A stretch of 64,000 bases of DNA from Plutella xylostella. Lineage: Eukaryota; Arthropoda; Insecta; Lepidoptera; Plutellidae. Made by a program: the position numbers and the translations under genes. Of the stretch, positions 38,205 to 50,428 are shown piece after piece; positions within the stretch are counted from its first letter, which is position 1, and every line of letters starts with the position of its first letter. The DNA lies in the NCBI RefSeq assembly GCF_932276165.1, contig NC_064002.1:4526001-4590000 (forward strand), written 5' to 3'. The notes under the pieces were generated by a model, which was given only the letters and a program-made list of their open reading frames with translations, searched no databases and had not been told where the DNA came from.

Positions 38205-38530
38205 ATTTTCCCGAGAGGCCCGTGCCCCAGCAGTGGGGACGGGATGGGTCGTGATACTCGTGGTGAAAAGTATATAATCTTTTTTTTTCTTTGATTACAG
38301 GTGTGAGGACTTAACTAACTTAAGCAATATACCAAGAATTTCGCGAACCTGCAGCGATTTTAGACGAAATAATGATGATTTTGATTTATGACATGTCATT
38401 GTTTTCCCAACCTATCAAGAGTTGGCTGAAAGAAATAACTTTTTGGCAATTAGCCTTTGGAAGGAGACCCGTGCCCCAGCAGTGGGGACGTGATGGGTCG
38501 AGATGATGATGATGATGATGATGAATTAGC
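38205..38530 (+). mobile_element. Two LINE 3' tails
   Basis: The motif 'cccgtgccccagcagtgggg' followed by 'gatgggtcg' occurs at about 38220 and again at about 38469. The second copy ends in a run of GAT trinucleotides (38505-38523). This is the characteristic 3' end of 5'-truncated lepidopteran non-LTR retrotransposons. A diverged relative ('tgtccagcagtggacg') is at about 50658. The upstream bodies are not clearly delimited. Confidence 0.65.
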
Positions 38531-38590
38531 TTTTGCATTGCACACTGTCTGAATTTCTTTTAATTGTATGCTTTTGTTTCTTGTTACTTT

Positions 38591-39029
38591 GGGGCCGTCC
38601 ATTAATCACGTGAGGCTTAAAGGGGGGGGGGGGAGGGGGTACGGAAAACCTCACGAAACATCACGAGGGGAGAGGGGGGGTCTCGTTAGACATCACGTGT
38701 ATTAATTTTTTGTCAAAAACCGCTAGGTATTTCAGAAACGAAATTTTGAACGCCGCAAAAATTTGAATGATTTTTAGTATGACCTTGATTGACTCGCCCA
38801 GCGTTGCTAAGCAACAACTCCCCGCGCGCCGCGAAAGATCGCCCGGAGTCCTTGCAATTTTCTTTATATTTTTTCTAGTCAAAAATAGCCTTTACATAGA
38901 CTTCCAAAAAAATACACGTGATCCATGGGGGGGGGGGGGTTAGTCCCAAACCTCACCAAATATCACCAGGGGGGAGGGGGGGGTCAAAAAATGAGAAAAA
39001 CGACCTCACGTGATTAATGGACGGCCCCC
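38591..39029. mobile_element. 439-bp MITE with GGGGCCGTCCATTAATCACG termini
   Basis: GGGGCCGTCCATTAATCACG at the left is mirrored by cgtgattaatggacggcccc at the right. Long G runs lie just inside both ends (38622-38636 and 38928-38938, 38969-38983). The ends and the subterminal G-tracts identify it as a widespread insect MITE type. It has no coding capacity; an open frame crossing it is spurious. Confidence 0.85.
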
Positions 39030-39426
39030 TTAGAAAATGTAAAATAAAGTGTTCAAAAATAATACTTAATTAATTGGTTTTTTTTTAAGTCTATCTATCT
39101 CGTTATTCTCGTTATTCCCACGACCCACATATATTACCTATACCATTGTAATCTAGATTTAATCTCTTATATCAGAAGCAGAACATAATCAGAACTAATT
39201 TTATTTCTGTTCGCCGTGGACAAATTTTCCATACAACAAATGTCGTTTGATATAATTATTATATCCACTTTCATTTACTATCGACCCTATATTTTGATTT
39301 ATCTATACTTATGAATGTACCTAATTATAACAATAGGTAATAGCAGAAATACATTGTCGTTTAAACCAGAAATAGGCAAAATTTAATCGATGGCATCACT
39401 GGATTTGATCACAGCGACGTCGCCCA

Positions 39427-39692
39427 AGGGCGTACCCAGGATTTAAGCTAGGGGGGGGCAGCTCATACCGGTTCCGAGATGATGGTCGGTCGGGTTATAT
39501 TGAAACATCATAGATAAAAGAATATTAAATCAAAATATAATAAAAAGAAAAGATACTTTGTTTCCAACACTTCATATTGCGCACAGTAAGTAACACGTTT
39601 TAGAAATTCCCTTCTTGTAAGGAAAATTTACGTTTATTTTATCTTCTAGGGGGGGGCAGCTGCCCCCCCCTGCTCCTACCTGGGTACGCCCT
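39427..39692. mobile_element. hAT-like MITE with AGGGCGTACCCAGG termini
   Basis: The termini AGGGCGTACCCAGG and CCTGGGTACGCCCT are exact inverted repeats, with 'taggggggggcagct' blocks inside each end. The flanks cgtcgccc (left) and cgtcgcca (right) look like an 8-bp target-site duplication with one mismatch, the size expected for hAT elements. It lies about 300 bp upstream of the TIMMDC1 start codon. Confidence 0.8.
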
Positions 39693-39987
39693 CGTCGCCA
39701 CCGGAACAGGATAAGATTGTGGCACTATACATATTGTATTTCCATGACAAAAAGTGTTGATATCTCAGAATAATAACGCTGATTCTCCCGGGTGACAGTT
39801 GACATCGAAAGTCACAGACTCAACTGTCAAATAAAAATATAACCTAATTTTTGGTAAAGGAAAGTAGGTAAAGTAAAATATCACAGTAAAATATTTTTGT
39901 AATCTCGCTCGTACAACTGCAAATTAAATTTATATGAGCAATACATTAGAACTATGCCGATAGACAGATAGAAGAGAAACTGATAAA

Positions 39988-41873
39988 ATGTTTCGGGTTT
40001 TAAATATAGCTAGAGTCACCCCAGTGTTTGTATTTCCTTTAATGGAAGACCGTAACAAATACGATGGTGACAATTTAAATAGGAAACCGAAAAAAGAAAT
40101 AAATACCGGCTATGATAGACTCAAGGAAATGTACACAAGGAAGTAAGTAACCTATCTAATTAAAAACCTCCGCTATGTCTGTTAGAAGAGTTATGTGTTG
40201 CTTACTTATGTTTACTCTATCTAATATGTTACACTATTGTGTATTTTACAGTGAGTATTTGGAAGCATCCGTAGAACTGTACAATGTTGTCCAAGCTACC
40301 TTCACTGGCGCATTTATTGGAGCGTGTATGGGAGGATTTGTGCGGTCACGGGAGGCCTACCTATATTTCATTGAAAACAATCAAGCAACAATTTTCACAT
40401 CAACTATGGAAGCAAAGGTAACTTTTTCTATGAATGCTGTAGTGTAGCTCGAGTAAAATGCAGCATTTAATTGGCATAAATGGTTAGGATAGGATTAAGA
40501 TTTTTATTTGAAGCTAGATTAAGATTTTAAAGTAATCAATTACTTAAGTTATTAAAAGTAAAAATATTTTTATTGCAATTTTCAGAAAAAGCTACAGGAT
40601 TATGTGACAGTGGCGTTTGCTAAAGGTGCTACCTACTGGGGTTGGAGATTAGCTTTGTTTACTGGAATCTTCAGGTGAGCTTTCACTAAGATGTAAAAAT
40701 CAAGTCTATGATTTTGGAGCTGCTGATTTGCTCTGGCTCAAATGGTTTTCTAGTAGGATTCTCACTAAAATTTCACCTTTTACAAGAAGAATTCCCTCTT
40801 TTACAAACTCTTTAGAGTTTTATATGACTATTACTTCATTCTAAAACAAGAAATCTTATTGTTATTCTATAAATCTACTTTTTCTTATAAAATTTCCAAT
40901 ATGAGTTTCAGCATTTATTCTTATGAAATGAACAACTTGATACTATTATTTATAATACAATATGAATATAATAAAATAACATAATTATTCTCGATTGATT
41001 TCAGTTTAGTTTCAACTACAATATCAGTGTATCGGGGTGAGACATCTGTGATAGAGTACACAGTTGCCGGGGCAATAACTGGCGGGCTATACCGAGCCAA
41101 CCTTGGATTAGCTGCTACCTGTGTTGGGGCTGGATTAGGTAAAGTTGTGGTTGTATTATTATGTATTTTGTGTTATGAATTATGATCATTATTATGATCT
41201 TAATTAGTATTCATAATGTACTATTGATTTAGATGAAATTTACGAGTTATATTTCCAAGGAGCAGCCCAATACTGTTACTGGCATTTGCATGTATATTTT
41301 TCTGAATGAGATGTTTACTGCATAATCATATTATTTATTTAAACTTTCAGGTGGTGTCTTGAGTTCATTTGGTGGCCTCGCTATTGTGTTGCTCCTTAAG
41401 ATTACTGGCGTGACTATGGAAGATATAAGATGTGCATTGCACACTATTAAAGAAGCCAGGTGTGTATAAATTGTTATTATTCCATTTCAAAGTAGTATTA
41501 TCGTAGACCATTATGATTATGAGATGGACTGACGACCGTAGACAGGTGTTTATAGGTAGCAGGATATACTGTGATGAAGTGACCCCCAGTCCCCAGATAA
41601 TGACACTGACTACAGTTTGGAAAAATCTTAGTTGTCCACAGCGAGAAAGAGGGCTTACGTCTTTACGTTTTGCAAAGTTATCTTCAAAGTTACCTGTTAT
41701 CTGATTAAAAGTCTAACTAATTCCAACTTATGCAAATACTTACATATATTTTCAGGGAGGATCAATTTAACCAAGCTGTAGAAAAGGCGGCGACTATCAA
41801 AAATGATGACTTGACAATCCAGCATGATCTACTGGTGCAAGAAAAAGGGGAGAAGAAAATTGAGGATATTTAA
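39988..41873 (+). CDS. TIMMDC1: TIMMDC1 / RPII140-upstream protein homologue (complex I assembly factor)
   Basis: TIMMDC1 is a mitochondrial inner-membrane protein of the Tim17/22/23 type, needed for assembly of the membrane arm of respiratory complex I. Exons: 39988-40142, 40252-40417, 40586-40674, 41005-41138, 41351-41459, 41756-41873 (TAA at 41871). All have GT/AG junctions and consistent phase, giving 256 residues; human TIMMDC1 is 285. The N-terminus is soluble. Four hydrophobic glycine-rich stretches follow: ATFTGAFIGACMGGFV, the YWGWRLALFTGIFSLVST region, YTVAGAITGGLYRANLGLAA, and GGVLSSFGGLAIVLLLKITG. The G-x3-G pattern and the GGLYR loop are typical of the family. The tail is charged (EKGEKKIEDI). 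The ATG chosen is the first in frame after stops and begins MFRVLNIARVTP. A hAT-like MITE sits about 300 bp upstream. Assignment is from family pattern, not a search. Confidence 0.88.
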
Positions 41874-42167
41874 ATTAATAATTTACGTTTGTTTTTGTGC
41901 AATAGAGACATTACGGTCACATTGTATGATGTAGTACAATACAGTACGTAGTATTGTTGTGTACATAGTGCCTATTTACTTCATGTGACCAGAACTCTAC
42001 CACCATCTCTAAGTGATGCAGTTTCTATTCAATCTGTCATAATAACATTGTATGAATTGAATAGTATTGTATTTGTGTCCATTATGAGAGAACCAATCCA
42101 TATCAAATAGATAATCAATGTCAGAGCGAACAGCCCGCCTTAAGAGAAAAGGGGATACTTGATATAA

Positions 42168-42364
42168 GGGGTGTTGCAAAAAGGATATACTAACCCGAAA
42201 CCTACATGTGCAGCATGGTATATCTCAGCCCAAAACTGAAATGAGAATTTCAAAATTCGCGAAAAAAAATATCATTTTCTATAGAAACTATGTCGGTTAC
42301 GTGACTTTTTACTATGGCTTAGATATACCATGCTGCACATGTAGGTTTCGGCTTAGTATACCCT
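42168..42364. mobile_element. MITE with ~50-bp terminal inverted repeats
   Basis: The left end reads 'ttgcaaaaaggatatactaa' then 'ccgaaacctacatgtgcagc'. The right end is its imperfect reverse complement ('gctgcacatgtaggtttcgg', 'cttagtatacccttg'). The inner 'aaaattcgcgaaaaaaaata' is also typical of this insect MITE family. It lies in or near the 3'UTR of TIMMDC1. Confidence 0.8.
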
Positions 42365-42755
42365 TGTATTTATAGTGACCTCAAGATACAGAGCCCATTG
42401 GCCATAACTCGACAGGCACTATACCTTCAGTCAGAGCGAACAAACACACTCGGGCCAAAGTATACTTACAATATTTATGAGTCACTGATAGAAGAACGCT
42501 GATTCATATAAATATGTAGTTTTCAGGGCCGGATCTGAGAAACCTATACTTAGAGTTGGTGGTGCATAGAAGGAGTTTACAAAAAAGTAAATCTGTGCAA
42601 CAAATATGATATGATATTTATGAGTATGTAAATATAGCGATAGAGTGTTAATATTAAAACAATTTATGTATACAAGCGGTTTAATTGTTTATTTATTGAA
42701 ATTGGTGGCTACAAATTTAAATTCAGTATGTAGATATACAAAGAAGTTCAAATAT

Positions 42756-42792
42756 AATTACTTACCAATATACAAAATATTGGTAAGTAATT
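42756..42792. repeat. Perfect 15-bp hairpin
   Basis: AATTACTTACCAATA at 42756-42770 is exactly mirrored at 42778-42792 around a 7-nt loop. It may be a remnant of a palindromic MITE or an RNA stem. Terminator function is not implied in a eukaryote. Confidence 0.6.
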
Positions 42793-44160
42793 CTTACAGT
42801 GGTACCTAAATAAAACAATTCGACTTGAACAATATAAAATTTGCTGAGAAATATTGAAGGAAGTATCATATTAACATTATAAGGTCCACAAAAAAATATG
42901 TCGTATATCAGCAGCAGTGTGTCAATAAGGTAATTTGAAAAATATTATTATAAAAAATGTTATGAATCCGTATAAAAATACAGTTTTCAACAAGAAAGAT
43001 CTCAATATTTAATAAATAGATAAGTAGGTACTTACTGGTTTATTTTGCCATAACAAAACTTATTGCTATCAAATACCATTATTTTAACGGCAAGAGAAGA
43101 GAGTAATAAATTACATATCTAGCAAGGAACAGAAAACTTAATAAATATGTAATACTTTGGAAGAGAACACCAGTCAGTAACTTAATAGCAAAGAATACAC
43201 GTAATTATTAATAATTCCATGGAATTTAATTCACAAATTCAACAAGATACATAGTAAATAATATGTACACCCATAGTACGGTATGAATGCAAAAATACAT
43301 GATCCTATTTAAAAAGTCTAGTATAATTAAAATGTTTAGTATAAGTAATAATAATAGACACCTATGTTACTGCCCAAAGCAGTTTTATTCTACATACACA
43401 TGCTTCTACTTCTCTTTAATTTGCATTGCTCATTGGTATACTTATAAAGTTATATTAATTGTTATGCTATAATTCGATAACAACTCACCAAAGTTAAATT
43501 TTGCTCAGATCGTCCTAATATAATTTTGTTATTAAATTTCATACAATTTTGTGCTTCTTTTCAGTTTTTTATATCATAATTTCACTTTTTAATATATTAA
43601 ATCTGGCATCAAGCCAATAATCAATAGTTTTATATTTATACAATCTAACAGCTTAGCATTCGTATTATGACATGTATTAAATTATATCGTAATTATAATC
43701 GTGATATTCGTGAACCCTGTAACGGTGTAACGGTTCTCAGTATCGACATCGCTGGGTGCGACTCTCCTTCAATATACAAATATAACTATCTGGTGAAAGA
43801 GTTGTCGGGAAACTTGCAAAACGGTTACAATTAGGTTAAACAAAAACTACCGTTCAATATTGTAGACGATTTCCAAAGCTCAATTTTTTTATTTAGGACC
43901 ATCAAAATGAGAAAAATAATTCAGAGTCCAAATTTATTAGAGTGACTGTAGTTAGTAAAACAAAATATTGTGCCTATGGAATCGCTACCATTCCGAATCA
44001 ACAATTTTTTAATTTAGCGGTGTTAACATGGGTATGCAAAACTAGCTCTTTCTTCCAATCTTTACCAAAAACATCATTTTCACGGCACTATATTCAAAAC
44101 TAGTTACTTCGGGATCAGATTTTGCGAACGAACAGTTAAAGTTATCACATATTATAATAT

Positions 44161-47100
44161 TTACTGAGCAGGTTGGGACTTGGTGATCCTCTTGGCGCCC
44201 CTGTTCGGGGGTCCCTTCGGTTTGGCGAACGCCGGCCGGTGGATATTCCTTTTTGGATGAATCTCGTCGTATAGGAACTCTTCAGTCAGTTCTTTGCCGT
44301 CGTCAATTTCCAACTGGAAAAAGATGTGAAGAACGTTAAAAACGAAAGCAAATGGAACGTGTTATGATTTAATGACTAGAAATGAAAATAGTCAAATTTA
44401 TCATCTCAAGCAAGATTTCAACATGATTTCAATCATTTCTTCTTTCTATTACTAGAAGAAGTTTAGTAACTTGGACTACTTATTTATCAAATCCATGTAT
44501 TAACACACTCAAAATGAGATATCGATATCATGAAATCTTTTATAAGGATACTACACTAAAAACTTTGCTACTAGTTTTAAAACAATGCATTTCATATGAC
44601 TTACTCTTTTCTCCACAACAATTCCAAGACTTTCAATGATTTCTAGGAATTGCCCTTTACAACTGGAATACATCATCCTCTCTTTGATAGTGCAGTTGTA
44701 TCCCGGCATTGAGTATATGAACACTGTAATCAATGGAAAAGGGAAATCATAAGTATATTTGCGGTCGTGCTCACTTATTATTTATTGGTCTGTTTTTGAC
44801 ACAAGTTGCTCGACATTTGTCCCATTGCGCGTTGTTCTATGCGTTGCGCAAATCTCGCTTAGTCTTGAGCTTATTAACCGCGATAGTCGCGATATCGCGC
44901 CTTACGACTATAGATTTCGAAGGATTCAAGCGATAAATAAGCGTTCTCACTCACCGACGCTGTCCATATGATCGCCTTCATACACGTGTGAGAATATGTA
45001 CAGGTGATACCGCGCCACGTCGCTCGGAACCTGCTGGGGCAGGTCTAGCAACGATATCTTTGACGCTTTCGATAAGTGGATTCTCTCCTCTTCTAAATCT
45101 GGAATTTATGAAGTAAAAATTAAGTAAATGTTTGCGCTCAAAAACGCCGAAACCTCATTAGGTTACTTTTCCAACTGAATTACGCACGTGAACTGTGGAT
45201 TTAAATAGGTTTTGCATCAAGTATACGCATCATTGTGGCAGCGAAGCCAAATGCCAGCTAAGGGCGGAGATTTGTGACGCTATCCAGCAGTGCACGATTA
45301 TGGAGTAATAATGCTAGTGAGTAAACAGTTAGTGAAATAAACATCTGATTAATAAAACAATCTTACCTATTTTAAATTGTAGATAGTTATAGGAGCCTCT
45401 TTGGAGATCAAGGATTCCCTGTTTCGCCGCGTCTGTGATGGGAAACGCCACTCCGCCCATTGTGGATTGTCTGGAAGTGAGTATTCAGCACTCATTATTA
45501 ATCATCACAACCCACCAATTCCCGACTACTCCTGGTCCATGGGTATCATTCCAAGGAAGGTTTTTTAGTTCAGTTAGTTTTTTTTTATATTTCATAGGTA
45601 CTTGTAAAATGTTTGTGTACTTATATCTAACTGAATAATTATTTTCTAAGTTTAGGAATCCTAAATAGCTATGCCATAGCTGCTATGGTATCTAGAACTA
45701 AAAACACCAAGTTTGGTTTCCTCGATTGGCCGTGCGCGAACATTCTTGGGATTGCTAACTAGAATATAAATATTTATTTATGTATTACCATAGTTATTGC
45801 TCACAGTTAATAAAGTTTTATGTAAAACATTTTGTAATGTGAACATCTAGGTCGGTCATCTACCTACATATATGAACTATCATTATCATAGTTTTAGTAT
45901 TCACTGAACTGTGACATAATAATAAGTCAAGTTAACTCCATAAAAAGTTTGTATGTGTAGTATAGTATATAGTATTATATTATTAAATGTGGTACCAGGG
46001 GCCCAGAAAATACCTGGAGTCAGTGCTATAGTTGGTGTTGTGATCATTCTGCTGCAATTCCTTCAGTGCTTCTTCCCTCTCAGTGAGCGGCGCGGGGGCG
46101 CTGATGCCTGACAGATGCGCCTTGTACCCTTTGAGGCACATCTCATCCTGGAATATGGATAAATAGAAAAATAAGTCCTCAAAAATGATCCTGCCTAATG
46201 CAAAGTCAAGCTTTAAAAAACCCTTAACAGCAAGTAAATATAGAATAGAATAGAATACTCTTTATTTTGCACCATTAAAGACAACATTAGAATTCACAAC
46301 TTATATATAAAATACTACAAATAAGGCGGCTTTATTGCTTAAAGCAATCTCTACCAGACAACCTTTCATATACATGTTATGCAATATACATGTTATTATA
46401 ATGTAACAGAAGATAGCCAGACAGAAAACAATAGAAATCCTTATTATAAAGTACAGAAATAATACAATAGATAACATATCAATAGAAATCAACAATGCAT
46501 GCTTGAAATCACATGTCTTATCAAAATGTAAGTTTCAAGAGATTTGTACTTCAATTTATAACAAGCACTTATGAACTAATAATACCTTAGCAGTTGCATG
46601 CATTTCATCCTTAATAAGGGCAGATCCAAACTCCTGCTTCAAAGTAGCTTTAGTTGAAGCGTACAGCATTTTGTGACGAACGGCTGCCTCATCAGGGGAC
46701 CAGCTCAGTAGTAACCACTCGTGGCCGAGGGAGTTTTTCGTGTCCAATCTGTAATCCAAACAAAATAATACATAATAATAAGAAACTTATGGAAAATTTA
46801 TGAAAACCCAAGAAACTTTATGAACTTTAAGGAGTCAAAACTTTTAAGAGTGTGATGTTGGTTGAAAAAATATGTAAATTTAGTTTTTCATATCATAAAA
46901 CTGAACACTAATTGGGCACAGCCAGCTAAAATCCAATTAATTTTTAATCTTCAATCATGATCACAATTTACACTAGATTACATGTAGAAGTGAAAGTAAC
47001 TCAATAAGTAATGGTTAAGTCACCAACCTGTACAATATGTAGCAAGGTATATCATCAACAATTAATGGAGGAACATATTTATCGAAATCTTGCTCCCAGG

Positions 47101-47850
47101 TGCCTTTTGTAGGGTAATGTTTGGCTAAGGTCAGGGTTTCTGAAATGAAAACAGATAGAATTTGCAGTATAGTACAATGTTTGCTATATAATGATAAAGG
47201 GTTAGAAACTCTATAAGGGCTATATTATTATATCCATGAAATTATTTCTTCTCCTCTGTGACTGAGCCTTTGAAATAGAGGTAGAATAATATTATGACAA
47301 TGGACAAATAATTGTAAAATTTTATGTCCAATAAAATGATATTCTTTTCTATTCTATTAGAAGTTCCACATATATTTCAAATTTACCCACCATTGTCTAT
47401 ACTGATTTTCATGGCACGTATTTTGCCTTCACGACATTTGCCAAAATATTTCTTGAGTTCTGCATTAGCTGTAAAATAATTAGATTAATTTTGAAATTAT
47501 TGATAATTAAAAATATACACAATAACTAATCAAAGCAAAAAAGGTGTGACTGTGATATGATTGTGATAACTAAATAAAACAGTGGAGTATCATAAAATTT
47601 CAGAATAGCTTTTAGTTACAATGAGTTCATCAAATCTACAAAACAATTTCCTTCATCAAATTAACAAAATAAGCAGTGATACGTATTTAGAAAGTGACTA
47701 ACTGTTGTTTCATAACATTCCACGTTTTATTTATAATCTCTTAAGCGTTTGAATCCCATTGCAGGGGACCAATAGCAAAACAAATAATTAAATAGCAACT
47801 GTGTATTGCAAGTGTTTTTTGTTACCTTGTATTCCAGTCTGGTGAGACAT
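44161..47850 (-). CDS. twf: Twinfilin, actin monomer-binding ADF-H protein
   Basis: Twinfilin has two ADF/cofilin-homology domains. It sequesters ADP-actin monomers, caps or depolymerises filament ends, and binds capping protein through its C-terminal tail. Exons in transcription order (minus): 47850-47826 (MSHQTGIQ), 47468-47391, 47139-47028, 46748-46586, 46147-46014, 45470-45367, 45098-44955, 44723-44605, 44313-44161 (stop TAA). Junctions and phases agree and give 343 residues, the length I recall for Drosophila twinfilin. ADF-H 1 spans about residues 5-140 (ELKKYFGKCREGKIR, DDIPCYILYRLDTKNS, EWLLLSWSPDEAAVRHKMLY). ADF-H 2 spans about 175-310 (GGVAFPITDAAKQGI, ARYHLYIFSHVYEGDHMDSV, VFIYSMPGYNCTIKERMMYS). 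The tail has the conserved AFAKPKGPPNRGAKR block. No broken exon was seen. The gene converges with TIMMDC1, and one intron contains a LINE tail. Confidence 0.96.
46243..46400 (-). mobile_element. LINE 3' end, minus orientation, in a twinfilin intron
   Basis: The plus strand begins with AATAG-type pentamers (46243-46256), then 'actctttattttgcacc', then 'aaggcggctttattgcttaa' and 'ctctaccagacaacc'. This is the reverse complement of the LINE 3' end seen in plus orientation at about 50215-50428 ('ttgtctggaagagataactt', 'taataaggccgcc', 'tgcaataaagtg'). Two members of one non-LTR family therefore lie 4 kb apart in opposite orientation. Confidence 0.65.
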
Positions 47851-48425
47851 TTTTAACTATGTTTAAGAAGTTCACAATATGTTTGCCTTTTACAAAAGAC
47901 TCTATGAGCTAGTTACGAATCAGAATTTAATAAATTAATACGAAAAATTTATGAATACGCCACCTCCACTCCACCCACAACAAAAAACGAAGTTGAAGTT
48001 GACATTGACAGATTAGTGACTTTGACATTGCATTGACACTTCACATTTGACAGTGACAGTAGATAATGCTCTCTAATCTGTGCATACAGACAAAAAATGG
48101 GCACAAGTTTATTGCCATCTATTGCCATAATACGAGTGGCCCGCAAAACTCACTGCTCGTAAGATCGCGCCGAGCCGGCACGATCGATGGAATTAAATGA
48201 AATTAATTTCTTTCGAACCTACCTATTTGAAGCAACAATACTACGGTTCGGTGAATACTAAACGGCGCACCCCACTCGATAGATTTAATGCTGAATGTGT
48301 TTACGAAAGTCCATGCGATGGGCTTTACTTGGCAACGGACCAGTAAAAACCGATACCGGTATAAACTCACTAGGTACTACCTACTCGTTGCATATTTTAA
48401 TTTTCACATAAAACTCGTTTCTTAG

Positions 48426-48571
48426 GGGGTCTTGCACAACAAAGTTAATCAAAATTAAATCTATGACGTCTATGACATCTTGCTCTGACATTATACTTGC
48501 ATTATACTGTCAGAGCAAAAGACAAGCTATTTAATTTTATTTTAATTAACTTTATTATGCAAGCCAGCCTT
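48426..48571. mobile_element. MITE with GGTCTTGCACAACAAAGTTA-type termini
   Basis: The left end (ggtcttgcacaacaaagtta, atcaaaattaaat) is mirrored imperfectly by the right end (atttaattttattttaatta, actttattatgcaagcc). Inside, 'tgctctgacattata' and 'tataatgcaa…tgtcagagca' form a further stem, so the whole element can fold. It lies about 600 bp upstream of the twinfilin start codon, between divergent insertions. Confidence 0.75.
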
Positions 48572-48864
48572 AATCTTCAATTTAAAACTTTTAGAATAAT
48601 GCGCCATCTGTTGGAGGACTATTAAACAATTTTATATGAACATAGTACCCTAAGATGGCAAGACATTCATGACATCAATATCCTACAGGTGCCACTAGAT
48701 GGCAACAAACTGAACAAAACGTAACTAAGTATACAGTCCGCGCCACCACGGCAAATTCTGGAACTACCTAACTACCTATGTCATGACATAAATTTAGTTT
48801 TGTGTAGGTACTGCAGGCCTTAAATAAGTAATACTATTATTAATAGCTATGTAGGTTTAAAGTA

Positions 48865-50156
48865 TTAGGTCCTTACATATGAAATTGGCGTTTTCTATAG
48901 GAGGAACATAAAGTCGTTTTTTTTTTAAATGAAATATATTAAATTAATCAAAGTATGTACCATTGCTATGTATGCACTTTTGCCATCTCATAGGTAGTTC
49001 ATTGATCCCCTTACTAAAAAAAACCATTCGGGCGGGAATCAATAAAATCTTTGAAGGCGGTTTGGACTGCCCCATCGGAGTTGAATTTTTTTCCTTGCAA
49101 GTAGTTACCTATCCAAATTGCGAAAAAAATGGTAATCTGTTGGAGCAAGGTCCGGAGAGTACGGTGGATGTCTAAGACATTCTAATTGAAGCTCCTCTAA
49201 TTTGGTAGCCGTCTGTTGTGCAGTGTGTGGTCTAGCGTTGTCCTGAAGCAGCAGTGGCCTAGAGCGATTGACCAGCCTCGGTTGTTTAGCAGCTAGCTTT
49301 TCCATCATGGTTTGCAGTTGCTGACAATAGATATCTGCCGTAATCGTCTGGCCAGATTTAAGAAAGCTGTAGTGAACGACACCGGCACTAGTCCACCAAA
49401 CACTTACAAGCAACTTTTTTTTAGTCAATTTTCGCTTAGGGCAGGATTTGGCTGGTTCGCCAGGGTTCAGCCATTGCGATGAGCGCTTCCGATTATCGTA
49501 GAGGATCCACTTTTCATCACAGGTAATGATTCGATTTAAAATTCCTTCATTATTGTGCCGGTTGAGTAACGTAACGCAGCAGTCGACGCGCGTTTGTCGG
49601 TTTGCTTCACTCAATTCATGAGGTACCCACCTTTCAAGCTTTTTCACCTTCCCAATTTGCTTCAAGTGGATTAGAATAGTTTTATCACTAACACCGGAGC
49701 CTGCAGCTAACTCGGACGTGGTTTGCGATGGATCCGCTTCCACAATAGCCGTCAATTATTCATTATCAACTTTGGTCTCCGGCCATCCACGAGGCTTGTT
49801 CTGCAGGTCGAAATTTCCAGAACGAAAACGTTGGAACCAAAAACGTACTGTGTTTTCTTTTGCGACACCGTCACCATACACATCATTAATCCTTCGAGCC
49901 GTTTCTGCAGCACTGGTGCCACGGTGGAACTCATACTCGTAAATAACGCGATATTTCAAGTTTTCCATTTTGTAAACAGAGTGACACAAAGAAAAAAACA
50001 AAAGAAAAAAAAACAAATGAATTAGGGGGCTTGAAACACAAATGCATGAGTAAATAGCTGTATGAATTTGAATTTGGAATTCCTAACCATAAAGGTAATA
50101 TTTGAGATCAAAGTGGCCAGTACGACAAAACTCCAATTTCATATGTAAGGACCCAA
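48865..50156 (-). mobile_element. Complete but inactivated mariner transposon
   Basis: The element is 1292 bp, within the usual mariner range. The terminal inverted repeats are TTAGGTCCTTACATATGAAA (left) and the reverse complement of TTGGGTCCTTACATATGAAA (right, one mismatch). TA dinucleotides directly outside both ends (48863-48864, 50157-50158) are the expected target-site duplication. It carries one transposase pseudogene on the minus strand. Confidence 0.95.
48944..49968 (-). pseudogene. Mariner transposase, degenerate (one stop, two frameshifts)
   Basis: Reading leftward from ATG 49968, the N-terminal helix-turn-helix region (YRVIYEYEFHRGTSAAETAR, NTVRFWFQRFRSGNFDLQNK) is intact up to an in-frame TAA at 49758-49756. 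The second helix-turn-helix and catalytic domain continue in the same frame: ITCDEKWILYDN (first Asp), LLQDNARPH (second Asp), then 34 residues to YSPDLAPTDYHFF (third Asp). This is the canonical D,D34D triad, all three present. A frameshift near 49106-49110 and another in the T-run near 49023-49030 break the C-terminus (FNSDGAVQTAF, then ELPMRW in shifted frames). The expected stop is at 48944. The protein cannot be made in one piece. Confidence 0.93.
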
Positions 50157-50214
50157 TATTTATATGTGTTCATAATATATTTAAGTACCTATTATTGTAT
50201 GTAGGTATTTACAC

Positions 50215-50428
50215 ATTGTTCATAGTAATTATGTTGTATTTTCTCTTGTCTTGTCACACGTTACCCCTTTCTTTATACTTTATATTTCCTTTCAATGTGG
50301 TTGTCTGGAAGAGATAACTTTTAGTAATAAGGCCGCCGATTGTACCATTTTTCTTTTCTATGTTTGTGAAACTGTTTCTGTTTGTGTGCAATAAAGTGTA
50401 TTTTATCTTTATCTTTATCTTACTACTA
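50215..50428 (+). mobile_element. LINE 3' end, plus orientation
   Basis: The blocks 'tggttgtctggaagagataa', 'taataaggccgccgattgta' and 'tgtgtgcaataaagtg' are followed by a TTATCT(TTATCT)n tail at about 50404-50420. This is the 3' end of a truncated lepidopteran non-LTR element. A further short tail of another LINE ('tgtccagcagtggacgttta', 'gatgatgat') lies at about 50645-50690. Confidence 0.7.

Larger units (their letters stand above)
41874..44160. other. Convergent intergenic region TIMMDC1-twinfilin
   Basis: No gene was recognised here. The region holds a MITE (42168-42364), a 15-bp perfect inverted repeat (42756-42770 / 42778-42792), and otherwise AT-rich sequence that includes the 3'UTRs of the two convergent genes. 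AATAAA-type signals are present on both strands but do not fix the transcript ends. Confidence 0.6.

Noticed and set aside
38620..39000. 73-codon minus-strand frame (38661-38882)
   Set aside because: It lies wholly within the G-tract MITE and has no homology that I recognise.
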